From contig CAVVZJ010000011.1 of NCBI GenBank assembly GCA_963752755.1, positions 434,001 through 498,000 on the forward strand: a stretch of 64,000 nt of DNA, given 5' to 3'. Origin of the DNA: CAVVZJ01 sp963752755. GTDB lineage: Bacteria; Planctomycetota; Planctomycetia; Isosphaerales; Isosphaeraceae. The notes beneath the pieces are model-generated. The model worked only from the letters and a program-made list of their open reading frames with translations, was not told where the DNA came from and did no database searches. The position numbers were made by a program, and so were the translations under genes. Below, one piece after another: positions 49,631 to 59,973 of this stretch (the first letter of the stretch is position 1; every line of letters starts with the position of its first letter).

Positions 49631-51034
49631 ATGCTGACATTCTACGATCATGATGCGCAAGGCACGCGCCGGTCGTTCTTGCAGGTCGGGGGCGCCACCG
49701 CGCTCGGGTTGGGCGGCTTGGGCCTCGCCAACCTGTCGGCGTTGCACGCCCGCGCGGAGGGGATGCCGGGTGTGCTGACCGGGAAGTCGGTGATCTTCCT
49801 CTTCCTGCACGGCGGCCCGAGCCAGATCGAGACGTTCGACCCGAAGATGGACCAGCCTGAGGGGCTCCGCAGCGCCACGGGGGAGGTCGCCACGAGGATC
49901 CCTGGCGTGACCTTCGGCGGCACGTTCCCGCACCTCGCGGCGCGGGCCGACAGGCTCGCCGTCGTTCGCTCCTTCGTCCCCGGCGACGCGAACCACAACC
50001 TCAAGCCGCTCGTCGGCCGCGACTCGTTCGGGGCCAACCCCGGCGCGGTCCTTGCGCGGGTCGCCGGTCCAAATCACCCGCGCACGGGGCTGCCCACCAA
50101 CGTCGTCCTCTTCCCGCGGGCGGTCGATCCGACGACGCGACCGGGTACCACGGCGTTCGGCCGCTTCGAGGCGACCGGCCCGCTGTCGTCAGCCTACGCC
50201 CCGTTCGATCCGAGCCAGGGAGACGGCGTCTCCGAGGGGCTCAAGCTACGAATCCCGCGCGAGCGGCTCGACGACCGCCGCCAACTCCTCGCTCTGCTCG
50301 GCTCCGCCGCGCGACGTCTTGAGGCCGCGCGGGCGGCCGAGGGCATCGACCGACTCCGCGATCAGGCGTATCGCCTCCTGGAAGGCGGGCTGGCCGAGGC
50401 CTTTGACCTGACGCGCGAGGACCCGCGGCTCGTCGCCCGCTACGACACCGCGCCGCTAGTGCAGCCCGATGCGATCAGCAAGACATGGAGGAATTACAAC
50501 AACTACGTGGACAATGCGAAGTCGCTGGGCAAGCTGCTACTCCTGGCTCGCCGGCTCTGCGAGCGCGGGTGCGGCTTCGTGACGGTGACAACCAACTTCG
50601 TCTGGGACATGCACGCCGACGTCAACAACGCGCCGATGATCGAGGGGATGCGCTACATGGCCCCGCCGCTCGACCATGCCCTGGCCGCCTTCATCGACGA
50701 CCTGCATGCTCGGGGCCTCCAGGATCGCATCCTCCTGGTGGTTTGTGGTGAGATGGGCCGGACCCCCCGGCTCAACCCGAAAGGTGGTCGCGATCACTGG
50801 GGCGGCCTTGGCCCGCTCTTGCTGGTCGGCGGCGGCTTTGCCCAAGGTCAGGTCATCGGCCGCTCGAATCGAGATGCTTCCGCTCCCCAGTCGGAGCCGG
50901 TCACGAGCCGCCACCTCCTCGGCACGATCCTGCGAACCCTCTTCGACGTGGGACAACTCCGGCTCGTCCCGAACCTCCCCCGTGAGCTTGCTCAGGTCAT
51001 GGCGGGCTATGAGGGGATTCCAGGGCTCGTCTGA
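49631..51034 (+). CDS. DUF1501 protein, Tat-exported
   Basis: Protein of 467 aa, ATG at 49631 (MLTFYDHDAQGTRRSFLQVG). RRSFLQ with the following hydrophobic stretch is a twin-arginine signal. The domain resembles the alkaline-phosphatase/sulfatase superfamily: SVIFLFLHGGPSQIETFDPK, NFVWDMHADVNNAPMIEG and LVVCGEMGRTPRLNPKGGRD. The role in planctomycetes is unknown. DUF1501 genes are usually paired with DUF1549/1553 cytochrome-domain genes, as here, with the partner 58 bp downstream. The Tat signal suggests folding, perhaps with metal, before export. Confidence 0.9.
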   Translation: MLTFYDHDAQGTRRSFLQVGGATALGLGGLGLANLSALHARAEGMPGVLTGKSVIFLFLHGGPSQIETFDPKMDQPEGLRSATGEVATRIPGVTFGGTFPHLAARADRLAVVRSFVPGDANHNLKPLVGRDSFGANPGAVLARVAGPNHPRTGLPTNVVLFPRAVDPTTRPGTTAFGRFEATGPLSSAYAPFDPSQGDGVSEGLKLRIPRERLDDRRQLLALLGSAARRLEAARAAEGIDRLRDQAYRLLEGGLAEAFDLTREDPRLVARYDTAPLVQPDAISKTWRNYNNYVDNAKSLGKLLLLARRLCERGCGFVTVTTNFVWDMHADVNNAPMIEGMRYMAPPLDHALAAFIDDLHARGLQDRILLVVCGEMGRTPRLNPKGGRDHWGGLGPLLLVGGGFAQGQVIGRSNRDASAPQSEPVTSRHLLGTILRTLFDVGQLRLVPNLPRELAQVMAGYEGIPGLV

Positions 51035-51092
51035 AGAGTGCGAACGGGCGAGCCAAGTTCTCGAATTGCTGGGACGTGAGGCGCAGACGAAA

Positions 51093-53885
51093 GTGAAATC
51101 GACCCTCCTGATCCTGTTGATCCTGCTGCTCTCCCTTCCCGATCGACTCACGGCCGACGTTCCGCAGCCGGCCTCCGTGGACTTTGTCCGGGACGTGCTG
51201 CCGATCTTCGAGCGGCATTGCCACCAGTGTCACGGCCCGAAGAAACAAAAGTCCGGCCTCCGGCTCGACATCAAGGCGGAGGCGTTGAAGGGGGGCGACG
51301 CCTTCGGTCCGTCAATCGTGCCGGGGCAGGCCGCCGATAGTCCGCTCATCCAGCTCGTTTCGGGTGAGTACGCGGACCTGATGATGCCGCCGAAAGGCGA
51401 CCGGTTGTCGGCGACCGAGGTCGCGACGCTCACCCACTGGATTGACGAGGGCGCGTCGTGGCCGGATGGGGGCGGGCGAGAGGAACTCGGAGAACCGCGG
51501 GATCACTGGGCGTTCCAGCCGCTGAAGGATCCGATTCCACCCCGGAACGTCGAGAAGACGTGGCCTCGCGGCACGATTGACCGGTTCATCCTCGCCCGGT
51601 TGGAGAGGGAGGGCTTGCGCCCTGCGCCGGAGGTGGGACGAGCCACCTGGCTGCGTCGTCTGACCCTTGACCTGACTGGCCTGCCGCCGTCACCCGAGCG
51701 TGTGGCGCGCTTCGTCGCCGACACCCGCCCGGACGCTCACGAGCGCGTGGTCGATGAGTTGCTGGCGTCGCCTCGCTACGGGCAGCGCTGGGCACAGCAC
51801 TGGCTCGACGTGGTGCGCTACGCCGACACGCACGGGTTCGAGGTGAACACGGAGCGTCCGAACGCCTGGCCCTACCGCGATTACGTCATCAAGGCCTTCA
51901 ACGCCGACACGTCGTACGACCGCTTTATCCGCGAGCAGCTTGCGGGAGACACCCTGGGACAGGATGCGGCCACTGGATTCCTCGTCACGGCCTCTGTGTT
52001 GTTGCCGGGGCAGATCGGCGCGGATGAGCCGTCGAAGCGCCTCGCCAGGCAGGACGCGCTGGATGAGATCGTCACCAATACCGGACTGACGTTTCTGGGA
52101 CTCAGCCTTGGCTGCGCCCGCTGCCATGATCACAAGTTCGACCCCATCTCCCAGCGTGACTATTACGCGATGCAGTCGTTCTTCGCCGGGGTGGAATACG
52201 GCGATCGACCGCTTCGGTCTCCGGAAGCCGAGGCCTTGCGCGAGGAGGCGGCCCGGCTCCGTCGAGAGCTGGATGCGGTCGACCGGCAACTGGCGCGCCT
52301 GGAGCCTCCGGCGCGATCCGGTGCCGAGCGCACGCCGGTCAACGCGCGCGTGAACAACGACCGCTTCGCCCCGGTGACGGCCAGGCGCCTGCGTTTCACG
52401 ATCAACGCGACCAACAGCCTGGAGCCTTGTCTCGACGAGCTGGAGGTCTTCGACGCCGAGGGGCATAACGTCGCGCTCGCCACCGAAGGGACGACGGCGA
52501 GGTCGTCGGGCGATACCGTCGTTGCCGATCGCCACGAACTGCGCCACGTCAACGACGGCCGATATGGTAACTCGCGGAGCTGGATGTCGAATCAGGCGGG
52601 CCGCGGCTGGGTCGAGCTGGTTTTCCCCCGGGAGCACACGGTCGAACTCGTGGTTTGGAGTCGGGATCGCGAGGGGAAATTCGATGACCGCCTGGCCGTG
52701 GACTACCGGATCGAAGTCGGTACGGGCTCGGGAGATTGGCAGACCGTCGCCGATTCGACGGACCGTCGGGAGTACCAGCGTGACCAGAAACCCGCCTTCG
52801 ACATCAGCACCGAGGGGCTTGGCGCGGACGAGGCCCGGGAAGCCGAGCGGTTGATGGGGTTGAGAAAAACCCTGGCCGCGAAGCTGGACGCCACGGACGT
52901 GGGGCAATTGGTCTTCGCAGGGACATTCCGGACGCCCGATACGATCCATCGACTGCATCGTGGCGATCCGGAGCAGCCGAGGGAGGAGGTCGCTCCCGCC
53001 GTGCCAGGTGTGCTGGGAATGCTCGAGCTCCCGAAGGACGCCCCCGAGAGCGAGCGTCGGCGGGCGCTGGCGGATTGGATCGCCAGTCCGCGCAATCCCC
53101 TCACGGCCAGGGTCATGGTCAATCGTCTCTGGCAAGGACACTTCGGCATCGGGCTCGTGGAGACACCCAGCGACTTCGGACGCAACGGCGCGCGTCCATC
53201 CCATCCCGAACTGCTCGACTGGCTCGCGTCGGAATTCGTCCGTTCCGGCTGGTCGTTGAAGCACATGCACCGGCTGATCGTGCTATCGGCGACTTATCGC
53301 CAGTCGAGTCGGATCGACTCCGAGGCGCGGGCGAAGGACGCCGATGCCCGCCTCCTCTGGCGCTTCCCCTCGCGGCGGATCGAGGCGGAGGCGATCCGCG
53401 ACGCGATGCTCGCCGCCAGCGGTCGCCTGAATTTCCAGATGGGCGGGCCAGGATTCAATCTCTTCCAGCAACGTGGCGGGCTTAGCGGCTTCACGCCGGT
53501 CGAGTCGTACCGTGGCGACGGGCTCCGCCGCATGATCTACGCCCACAAGGTGCGCCGCGAGCGCGACGCGGTGTTCGGCGCCTTCGACTGCCCCGACGGC
53601 GGTCAGAGCACGGCGCGCCGACGCGAGTCGACCACGCCGATCCAGGCCCTGAATCTGTTCAACAGCCGCTTCACCGTGGATGAGGCGACCGCGTTCGCCG
53701 CGCGTGTCGAGGCGGAGGTCGGCAGCGACACGGCGACCCGGATTCGTCGCGCCTATCAGCTCGCCCTCGGCCGCGATCCCCATCGCGATGAGATGGACGA
53801 GATCGTGCCCGTGGTGCGCGAGCATGGACTCCCCGTCCTTTGCCGGGCCCTCTTCAACAGTAACGAGTTCCTCTCCCTACCATGA
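51093..53885 (+). CDS. Planctomycete cytochrome-domain protein (PSCyt1-DUF1549-DUF1553)
   Basis: Protein of 930 aa from GTG at 51093 ((M)KSTLLILLILLLSLPDRL, signal peptide). PSCyt1 has the haem motif CHQCH within FVRDVLPIFERHCHQCHGPK and ends with MMPPKGDRLS. DUF1549 covers RGTIDRFILARLEREGLRPA, TLDLTGLPPSPE and WLDVVRYADTHGFEVN. A second CxxCH-type site is LGCARCHDHKFDPI. A discoidin-like insert follows (VTARRLRFTINATNSLEPCL, WVELVFPREHTVELVVW). DUF1553 closes the protein (ARVMVNRLWQGHFGIGLVET, STTPIQALNLFNSRF). It is probably an exported haem protein linked to glycan use. Its stop overlaps the next start (ATGA). Confidence 0.93.
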   Translation: MKSTLLILLILLLSLPDRLTADVPQPASVDFVRDVLPIFERHCHQCHGPKKQKSGLRLDIKAEALKGGDAFGPSIVPGQAADSPLIQLVSGEYADLMMPPKGDRLSATEVATLTHWIDEGASWPDGGGREELGEPRDHWAFQPLKDPIPPRNVEKTWPRGTIDRFILARLEREGLRPAPEVGRATWLRRLTLDLTGLPPSPERVARFVADTRPDAHERVVDELLASPRYGQRWAQHWLDVVRYADTHGFEVNTERPNAWPYRDYVIKAFNADTSYDRFIREQLAGDTLGQDAATGFLVTASVLLPGQIGADEPSKRLARQDALDEIVTNTGLTFLGLSLGCARCHDHKFDPISQRDYYAMQSFFAGVEYGDRPLRSPEAEALREEAARLRRELDAVDRQLARLEPPARSGAERTPVNARVNNDRFAPVTARRLRFTINATNSLEPCLDELEVFDAEGHNVALATEGTTARSSGDTVVADRHELRHVNDGRYGNSRSWMSNQAGRGWVELVFPREHTVELVVWSRDREGKFDDRLAVDYRIEVGTGSGDWQTVADSTDRREYQRDQKPAFDISTEGLGADEAREAERLMGLRKTLAAKLDATDVGQLVFAGTFRTPDTIHRLHRGDPEQPREEVAPAVPGVLGMLELPKDAPESERRRALADWIASPRNPLTARVMVNRLWQGHFGIGLVETPSDFGRNGARPSHPELLDWLASEFVRSGWSLKHMHRLIVLSATYRQSSRIDSEARAKDADARLLWRFPSRRIEAEAIRDAMLAASGRLNFQMGGPGFNLFQQRGGLSGFTPVESYRGDGLRRMIYAHKVRRERDAVFGAFDCPDGGQSTARRRESTTPIQALNLFNSRFTVDEATAFAARVEAEVGSDTATRIRRAYQLALGRDPHRDEMDEIVPVVREHGLPVLCRALFNSNEFLSLP

Positions 53886-55354
53886 CGAACGACCCCGAAC
53901 GCCTCTCGCCCGCGGGGCGACTGTTGCTCGACCGTCGGCGCTTCCTCTCCCACTCCGCGACCGCGTTGAGCTCGATCGCCCTGGCGAACCTGCTCGGCCA
54001 CGACGGGCTGCTCGCCGCGGAGGGGCCCGTCATCGATCCGGCGCGACCGTTCGCACCACGGCCGCCGCACTTCCCGGCGAAGGCCAGGAATGTCGTCGTC
54101 ATCTTCTGCGCTGGTGCCGTCAGCCAGCTTGAGACCTGGGACTACAAGCCGGAGCTGATCCGGCACGACGGCAAGCCGCTGGAAGGCGGGCCGCCGGTGA
54201 CCTTCCAGGGGCCCTCGGGCAACCTGGCCCGACCGCGGTATGAGTTCCGCCCGCGAGGTCAGACCGGCAAGATGGTTTCCGACCTGATTCCGCACCTCGC
54301 CGAGCTCACCGACGACATCGCGTTCCTTCACGCGCTGACCAGCAAGAGCAACACCCACGGTCCCGCCGAGAACTTCCTCTCGACGGGCTCCGTGCTCGAT
54401 GGCTTCCCGAGCATCGGGGCGTGGGTCAGTTATGCCCTCGGCAGTGAGAATCAGGATCTGCCCGCGTTCGTCGCCATCCCCGATCCACGGGGCGTGCCGC
54501 AGGCGGGCTCGAACAACTGGGGGCCGGGATTCCTCCCGGCCCAGTTCCAGGGGACGCCCCTCAGTTCCAAGGAGCCGGTGCGTCACCTCGCGCCGCCCGT
54601 CGGTATCCGGCCCGAAGATGACCGCGCCGCCCGTTCGCTCTTGCGAGGGATGAATCGTCGTCACCTTGAGCAGAATCCAGGCGACGAGAAGCTCGCCGCC
54701 CGGATCGCCAGCTACGAGCTCGCCGCCCGGATGCAGCTCAGCGTTCCGGAGATCGCCGACCTGTCCAGCGAGCCCGGGCACGTGCTGAGGTTCTACGGGG
54801 CCGACGACGAGTCCAACCCCACCCGGGCCGCGTTCGCCCGAAACTGTATCCTCGCCCGGAGACTCATCGAGCGCGGAGTGCGGTTCGTCCAGCTCTTCAA
54901 CGGAGCCTACGCCAGCGGCGGTGAGCTGAATTGGGACGGTCACAGCAAGCTCAAGGAGCAATATGACCGGCACGCAGCCATCCTCGATCAGCCCGCCGCC
55001 GCCTTGATCTGCGACCTGAGGCAGCGGGGCCTCCTCAACGAGACGCTCGTCGTCTGGTGCACTGAGTTTGGCCGTATGCCCATGTTCCAGAAGGGGGCGC
55101 AGGGCCGCGACCACAACCCCGACGGCTTCACCTGCTGGTTGACGGGCGCCGGTGTCAAGCCGGGTGTCAGCCACGGCGTCACCGACGAACTCGGCCGGAG
55201 AGCGGTGGAGGACGTGCTCACCCTCTACGACTTCAACGCCACGATCCTCCACCTGCTCGGTCTGGGCCACGAAGAGCTCACCTTCGAGCACAACGGCATT
55301 CGGCGCCGCCTGACGAATGTGGAAGGCGATGTGATCGAGGAGGTTCTGGCATGA
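53882..55354 (+). CDS. DUF1501 protein, Tat-exported
   Basis: Protein of 490 aa whose ATG at 53882 overlaps the stop of the cytochrome-domain gene by 4 bp, indicating translational coupling. The twin-arginine signal is LLLDRRRFLSHSATALSSIA. Family segments include APRPPHFPAKARNVVVIFCA, VSQLETWDYKPEL, GSNNWGPGFLPAQFQGTPL, GGELNWDGHSKLKEQYDRHA and WCTEFGRMPMFQKGAQGRDH. The conserved Asp/His residues lie at the sulfatase-like metal site, but the family's reaction is unknown. The ATGA overlap strongly suggests a complex with the cytochrome-domain partner. Confidence 0.93.
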   Translation: MTNDPERLSPAGRLLLDRRRFLSHSATALSSIALANLLGHDGLLAAEGPVIDPARPFAPRPPHFPAKARNVVVIFCAGAVSQLETWDYKPELIRHDGKPLEGGPPVTFQGPSGNLARPRYEFRPRGQTGKMVSDLIPHLAELTDDIAFLHALTSKSNTHGPAENFLSTGSVLDGFPSIGAWVSYALGSENQDLPAFVAIPDPRGVPQAGSNNWGPGFLPAQFQGTPLSSKEPVRHLAPPVGIRPEDDRAARSLLRGMNRRHLEQNPGDEKLAARIASYELAARMQLSVPEIADLSSEPGHVLRFYGADDESNPTRAAFARNCILARRLIERGVRFVQLFNGAYASGGELNWDGHSKLKEQYDRHAAILDQPAAALICDLRQRGLLNETLVVWCTEFGRMPMFQKGAQGRDHNPDGFTCWLTGAGVKPGVSHGVTDELGRRAVEDVLTLYDFNATILHLLGLGHEELTFEHNGIRRRLTNVEGDVIEEVLA

Positions 55355-55437
55355 CCGGACGAAGCGGCACTGCGGGTTTCTCGGCGTGGGGGTAAGCGCC
55401 TCTCACCGACCCGCTCTCCGCACCGGCCGGTCGCTCC

Positions 55438-56277
55438 TCACTTCGCCGGTTTCATCGCCCGCTTCATCGCCGCGATCGTGATCTCCGCCCGGTGATCGGC
55501 GATCTTCCGGCCCCAGGCAGCCGTCTCCTCGATTGGGGCCAGGTCCACGCCGTTGATCCGGAACTTCCCGGCCTTGATCCGCTCCGCCGCCCGCACACTA
55601 TTCGGGTCCACTGCCGCCATCTGCGCCGTGATCGCGAAGTCGTCGTGCAGGCCTTCCGGGGTTTGCTTGATGCCCTGGGTCTCCAGCCACTCCGCCACCT
55701 CGGGATAACTGTAATACTCCTTGATGTAATAGATCCTGGTCTTGCCGTCGGACCACTTTGCATTCAAGTCGTTGGCCACTGCCTCCATGCCCTCCTGATT
55801 CCCGCCGCTGTCGCCGATCAGGACGATCCGCCGGAATCCGTGCGTGCGCAGGCAGGCGCAGATCTCGGCCAGCAGGGCCCGGTAGGTCCCCTCGGTAAGA
55901 CCGATCGTCGAGGGGTACCTCATGTGCTCGGTCGGCGGGTCGATGTTTCCCTCGGGGACGAACGGGACGATCGGCGCGACCAGGGCATTGCCCAGCTTGC
56001 GGGCGATCGCCTCGGTGGTGGCGCGGAGCACGATGTTGTGCTTGCCCGCGACGAGGTACGGGCCGTTTTGCTCGATGCCGCCGGTTGCGACGATCGCCGT
56101 GTCCTTGCCGGCCTTCATCGCGTCGCGGACCTCCATCCAGGTCATGTCCTCCATGAAGACGGTGTCACGTGCCGGGATCGGCCTGGGGGCGTCCGGATCG
56201 GGGCGAATCGGGTCGGGTGCGGTGGCCTGGGACGCGACGAACGCCAGCGCGGCCAGGACGAGGGTCAGGCGAGCCAT
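55438..56277 (-). CDS. Secreted creatininase-family protein
   Basis: Protein of 279 aa; ATG at 56277 has GGAGG 10 nt upstream and starts MARLTLVLAALAFVASQATA, a signal peptide. Creatininase fold motifs are clear: DAMKAGKDTAIVATGGIEQN (Glu ligand), GPYLVAGKHNIVLRATTEAI (His ligand), GNIDPPTEHMRYPSTIGLT, and VLIGDSGGNQEGMEAVAND. Characterised members are zinc/manganese amidohydrolases on creatinine or formamidopyrimidines. Export is unusual for creatininase itself, so the substrate may differ. The gene is divergent from a carbamoylsarcosine-amidase-like gene, hinting at related chemistry. Confidence 0.9.
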   Translation of the reverse strand: MARLTLVLAALAFVASQATAPDPIRPDPDAPRPIPARDTVFMEDMTWMEVRDAMKAGKDTAIVATGGIEQNGPYLVAGKHNIVLRATTEAIARKLGNALVAPIVPFVPEGNIDPPTEHMRYPSTIGLTEGTYRALLAEICACLRTHGFRRIVLIGDSGGNQEGMEAVANDLNAKWSDGKTRIYYIKEYYSYPEVAEWLETQGIKQTPEGLHDDFAITAQMAAVDPNSVRAAERIKAGKFRINGVDLAPIEETAAWGRKIADHRAEITIAAMKRAMKPAK

Positions 56278-56564
56278 GGTGGGCAATCCTCCTGGATGGT
56301 TTGTCCGAAACGATTGCCCGGCATCGTAGCACCCGGACCGCCTGGCGGTGGTCGGAATTCTTTGCAGAACCGCGATGAGGCCGCGAAGTCAGCATGTCCT
56401 GGCCTGTGGGAGTTCACAACCCGACCCCGGACGGTTATCATCTCCAGGGACGAGGAGGAATCGGAGCCGGGAGGTTGTGTCGCCGGGAGCCTGGAGACTT
56501 GGGCGCACCAACAATGCCAGGCCTCGGCGGACCCGGATACCCGGCCGAGAATGAGGGGCCTCTC

Positions 56565-57285
56565 ATGATACCCTCCGACGAACAGGCCCGACTTCTGCTC
56601 CGGGACGCGATCCGGTCCGTGGAGCAGGATTATCGCGGCCGCGGAATCTTCCAGGACCGGTTCGGGTTCGGGCGGCTCGCCGGCCCTCGTCGTCGTTGAC
56701 CTTGCATACGGATGGACCGACGACGCGTACGCCGGGGGGAGCCGCCGGCTCGACGGCCCCGTCGAGGCCACGCTGAAGTTGCTCGATACGGCGCGTACCA
56801 GCGAGGTTCCGATCATCTACACAACCAGCCCCTGTCGGCCAAACGGTGGCGACCAGCCTTTCAAGTCCGCAGCCGACCGGTCCCCGGGGTTCCGGGCGTG
56901 GGACGAGCGCGCCTGCCGCATCGACGACCGCGTCGCCCCGCATCGGAAGGATCTGATCCTGGAGAAGGAGAACGCCAGCGCGTTCTTCGGGACGCACCTC
57001 GCCCCATACCTGATCGGGCACGGTGTCGATACCCTGCTGATCACCGGGTGCAGCACGAGCGCTTGCATCCGCGCGACAGCCACGGACGCGAAGAGCTATC
57101 GCTTCCGGCCGATCGTCGTCCGCGAGTGCGTGGGCGATCGCTCGGCGGTCGCCCACGAGTGGACCCTGTTCGACATCCAGGCGCGGTTCGCCGATGTCGT
57201 CTCGCTGGACGAAGCCCTTGCCTACGTATCGAACCTGCATGAGCAGTCAACGACGGGTCCCCGTCGGCCCGTCGATCGGCCGTAG
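56565..57285 (+). CDS. Cysteine hydrolase resembling N-carbamoylsarcosine amidase, one frameshift
   Basis: ATG at 56565 starts MIPSDEQARLLLRDAIRSVE and continues to FQDRFGFG. Near 56672 an apparently extra base moves the reading to the next frame, GSPALVVVDLAYGWTDDAYA. Repaired length is ~239 aa. The catalytic triad of the isochorismatase-like superfamily is visible: Asp in VVVDLAYGWTD, Lys in HRKDLILEKENASAFFGTHL, and Cys in LLITGCSTSACIRATATDAK. The ACIRATATDA and VRECVGDRS segments are closest to N-carbamoylsarcosine amidohydrolase, which yields sarcosine, CO2 and ammonia. There is no signal peptide. It is divergent from the creatininase-family gene. Confidence 0.85.
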
Positions 57286-57356
57286 ATCACCGAAACGAAT
57301 CGTCGCCACTCGCGCGTTCTGGCCGCATCCCTGACAGTCGATGGGACCATCGGGCC

Positions 57357-59973
57357 GTGAAATACCCAACGATACTCCTGTTTGTCGTACTCGCCTGGCC
57401 GGGAGCCCGGTCTCCGGCGGCGGACCCAGAACGCGTGGAGTTTGCCCGGGACGTCCGGCCGATCCTGGAACGGTCCTGCTGGAAGTGTCACGGTCCGGAG
57501 AAGCAGAAAGGCGGCCTGCGGCTCGACCTGCGGGTCGCGGCGTTTGGCTCCACAGATTCCGGGGGACGGGCGATCACGCCCGGCAAGGCCGACGAGAGCG
57601 AGCTCATCCGGCGCGTCGAGGCGGACGATGACGGGGAGCGGATGCCGCCCCGATCCGACCCGCTGAGCCACGACGAGACCAGAATCCTGCGGGCCTGGGT
57701 CGACCAGGGGGCCGACTGGCCGGAAGCCGCGACGGCGGCTGCGAACAGTCGGGTCGAGATGGTGGTCACTCGCCGAGGATCGGCGGCACTGGTCCTTCCG
57801 GCCGCTCAGCCGCATCGATCCCCCAGAGATCCACGATCGCAAGCCTGGTGTCGCACTCCGATCGATCGGTTCATCCTCGCCGCCCTTGAAGCGCGAGGCA
57901 TCCGCCCGAACGCCCAGGCCAACCGACGCACGCTGATCCGCCGGGTCTACTTCGACCTGATCGGCCTGCCTCCTTCGCCCGAGGAGGTGAAGGCGTTCGT
58001 CGAGGATCCGGCACCCGACGCTTACGAAACGCTCGTCGACCGACTCCTCGCCAGCCGACACTACGGCGAGCGATGGGGCCGGCACTGGCTCGATGTCGCC
58101 CGCTATGCCGATAGCGACGGGCTGGAGTCGGACGCCGACCGGCCGACCGCCTACCACTACCGCGACTTCGTGATCCGAGCCCTGAACGACGACCTGCCTT
58201 ACCCGACCTTCGTGCGCTGGCAGATCGCGGGCGACGAATACGAGCCCGACAACCGCGATGCCCTGGCGGCCACGGGCTTCCTGGCGGCCGCGCCGACCGA
58301 GGTGCTGAACGTGCCGATGGAGGAGGAGAAGCTACGGCTTCGGTACAACGAACTGGACGACATGGCGGTCACCACAGTCTCGGCCTTCCTCGGCCTGACA
58401 CTCGGCTGCGCACGCTGCCACGATCACAAGTACGACGCCATCCCGACTCGCGATTACTACCGGCTGCAATGCGCCTTCACCACCACCAGGCGTGAGGAGG
58501 TCCTCCTCGCGACACGGGCCGAGGCGGCCCGGTATCGCGAGCAGCGAAACGCGATGGAAAGGGCAGTTGAAGTCGGCCCAGGAAGCGTTGAGTGTACTGG
58601 CTCGCCGACGCAGAAGACAGCCGCATGCCGCGTCCATTGCGAAATGCGAAGATCGATGCCCTGGCAATCGACGACGACGGACAAGGCCCTCTTGAAGGAG
58701 CAGCCCGACTCGGAGGCCGGCGAAGAAGCTCGCCAGGCAGCACGCGAAGGCGCTTGCGATCTCGGACGACGACTATCGGCGTGTCTTCTCCAACGAGCAG
58801 CGGCGAAAGTGGGATGCCCTCAACGAGGAGATCGAGGCCGTCAAGCGGTCGGAGCCGCGGCGGCTCCCCGACGGCCCTCGCGATCAGGGACCGGCAGGCC
58901 ACGCCCGAGCCGACCTGGCTGCTCGACCGCGGAGACTTCTATGCGAAGAAGGATCTCTTGCAGGTCGGCTTCCTCACGGTGCTCACCGGCTCGCGGTCGC
59001 CCGAGGACTACTGGGACGCCGCACGCCGGGAGGTCGGCCCGGATCGCAGCACCGGCCAGCGCCGGGCGCTGGCGGACTGGATCACCGACATGGACCAGGG
59101 AGCCGGGCCGCTCCTGGCCCGCGTGATGGTCAATCGGGTCTGGCAGCATCACTTCGGGGAGGGGCTGGTACGGCACCGTCGGCGACTTCGGCGTCCGCGG
59201 CGAAGCGGCCCACGCATCCGGAACTTCTGGAGTGGCTCGCCCACGAGTTCGTGGCGGGGGGCTGGCGGCTCAAGCCGCTCCATCACCTCATCCTCACGAG
59301 CGCGGCCTACATGCAGGATACGACCTACGACGTGGACCGGGCGACGAAGGACCCCGACGACCGCCTGCTCTGGCGGCGACGGCCGCGGCGGCTGGAGGCC
59401 GAGGTTCTGCGCGACGCTGTGCTGTCGGTGAGCGGCACGCTGAACCCGGAGCCGTTCGGGCCCGCGTTCAAACCGCCCATCCCGCCCGAAGCGATTCTGG
59501 CCCGCAACACGAAGGATCCGTATCCCAAGGACGCACGCGACACGGAGTCGACCCGCCGGCGGAGCGTTTACATGTTCCACAAGCGGGTTGTTCAGCACCC
59601 GTTGATGCAAGCTTTCGACGCCCCGGACGCGGTCGTGAGCTGCGGTCGCCGCGACATCACCACCGTCGCACCACAGGCGCTGGCGCTGCTCAACGACACG
59701 TTCTTGCGCGACCGCGCCGTCGACCTGGGGCGGCGGCTGCTGGCCGAGGGCGGCTCGACGCCCGAGGGCTGGGTGACTCGCGGTTTCGAGCTGGCCGTTT
59801 CCAGGGCTCCCAGCGACGCCGAGCGAGCGGCGTCTGTGCAGTTCCTTGAGGCGCAGCTCAATCGCCGTTCGGCGCGAGACAAGTCTCCGTCATCGGATGA
59901 GTCTCGGCTGCGAGCCGTCGCCGATTTCGCTCAGGTGCTCTTCAGTCTGAATGAGTTTATTTATGTCGATTGA
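57357..59973 (+). pseudogene. PSCyt1-DUF1549-DUF1553 gene broken by about seven frameshifts
   Basis: GTG at 57357 opens (M)KYPTILLFVVLAWPGARS, a signal peptide. PSCyt1 carries CWKCH (RSCWKCHGPEKQKGGLRLDL), and DUF1549 and CARCHDHKYDAI follow intact to ~58555. From there homologous text moves through successive +1 frames: QLKSAQEAL (~58565), YWLADAEDSRMPR (~58593), DKALLKEQPDSEA (~58680), AKKLARQHAKALAISDDDYR (~58720), TALAIRDRQATPEPTWLLDR (~58870), GTVGDFGVRGEA (~59172), THPELLEWLAHEFVAGGWRL (~59212). It then stays open to 59973 (LFSLNEFIYVD). Several breaks are at G or C runs. Either a pseudogene or a stretch of insertion errors; the downstream partner is intact. Confidence 0.82.

Noticed and set aside
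58492..59431. Separate small genes within the broken cytochrome-domain gene
   Set aside because: The short frames each contain one homologous piece of the same DUF1549-1553 protein, so they are fragments and not independent genes.
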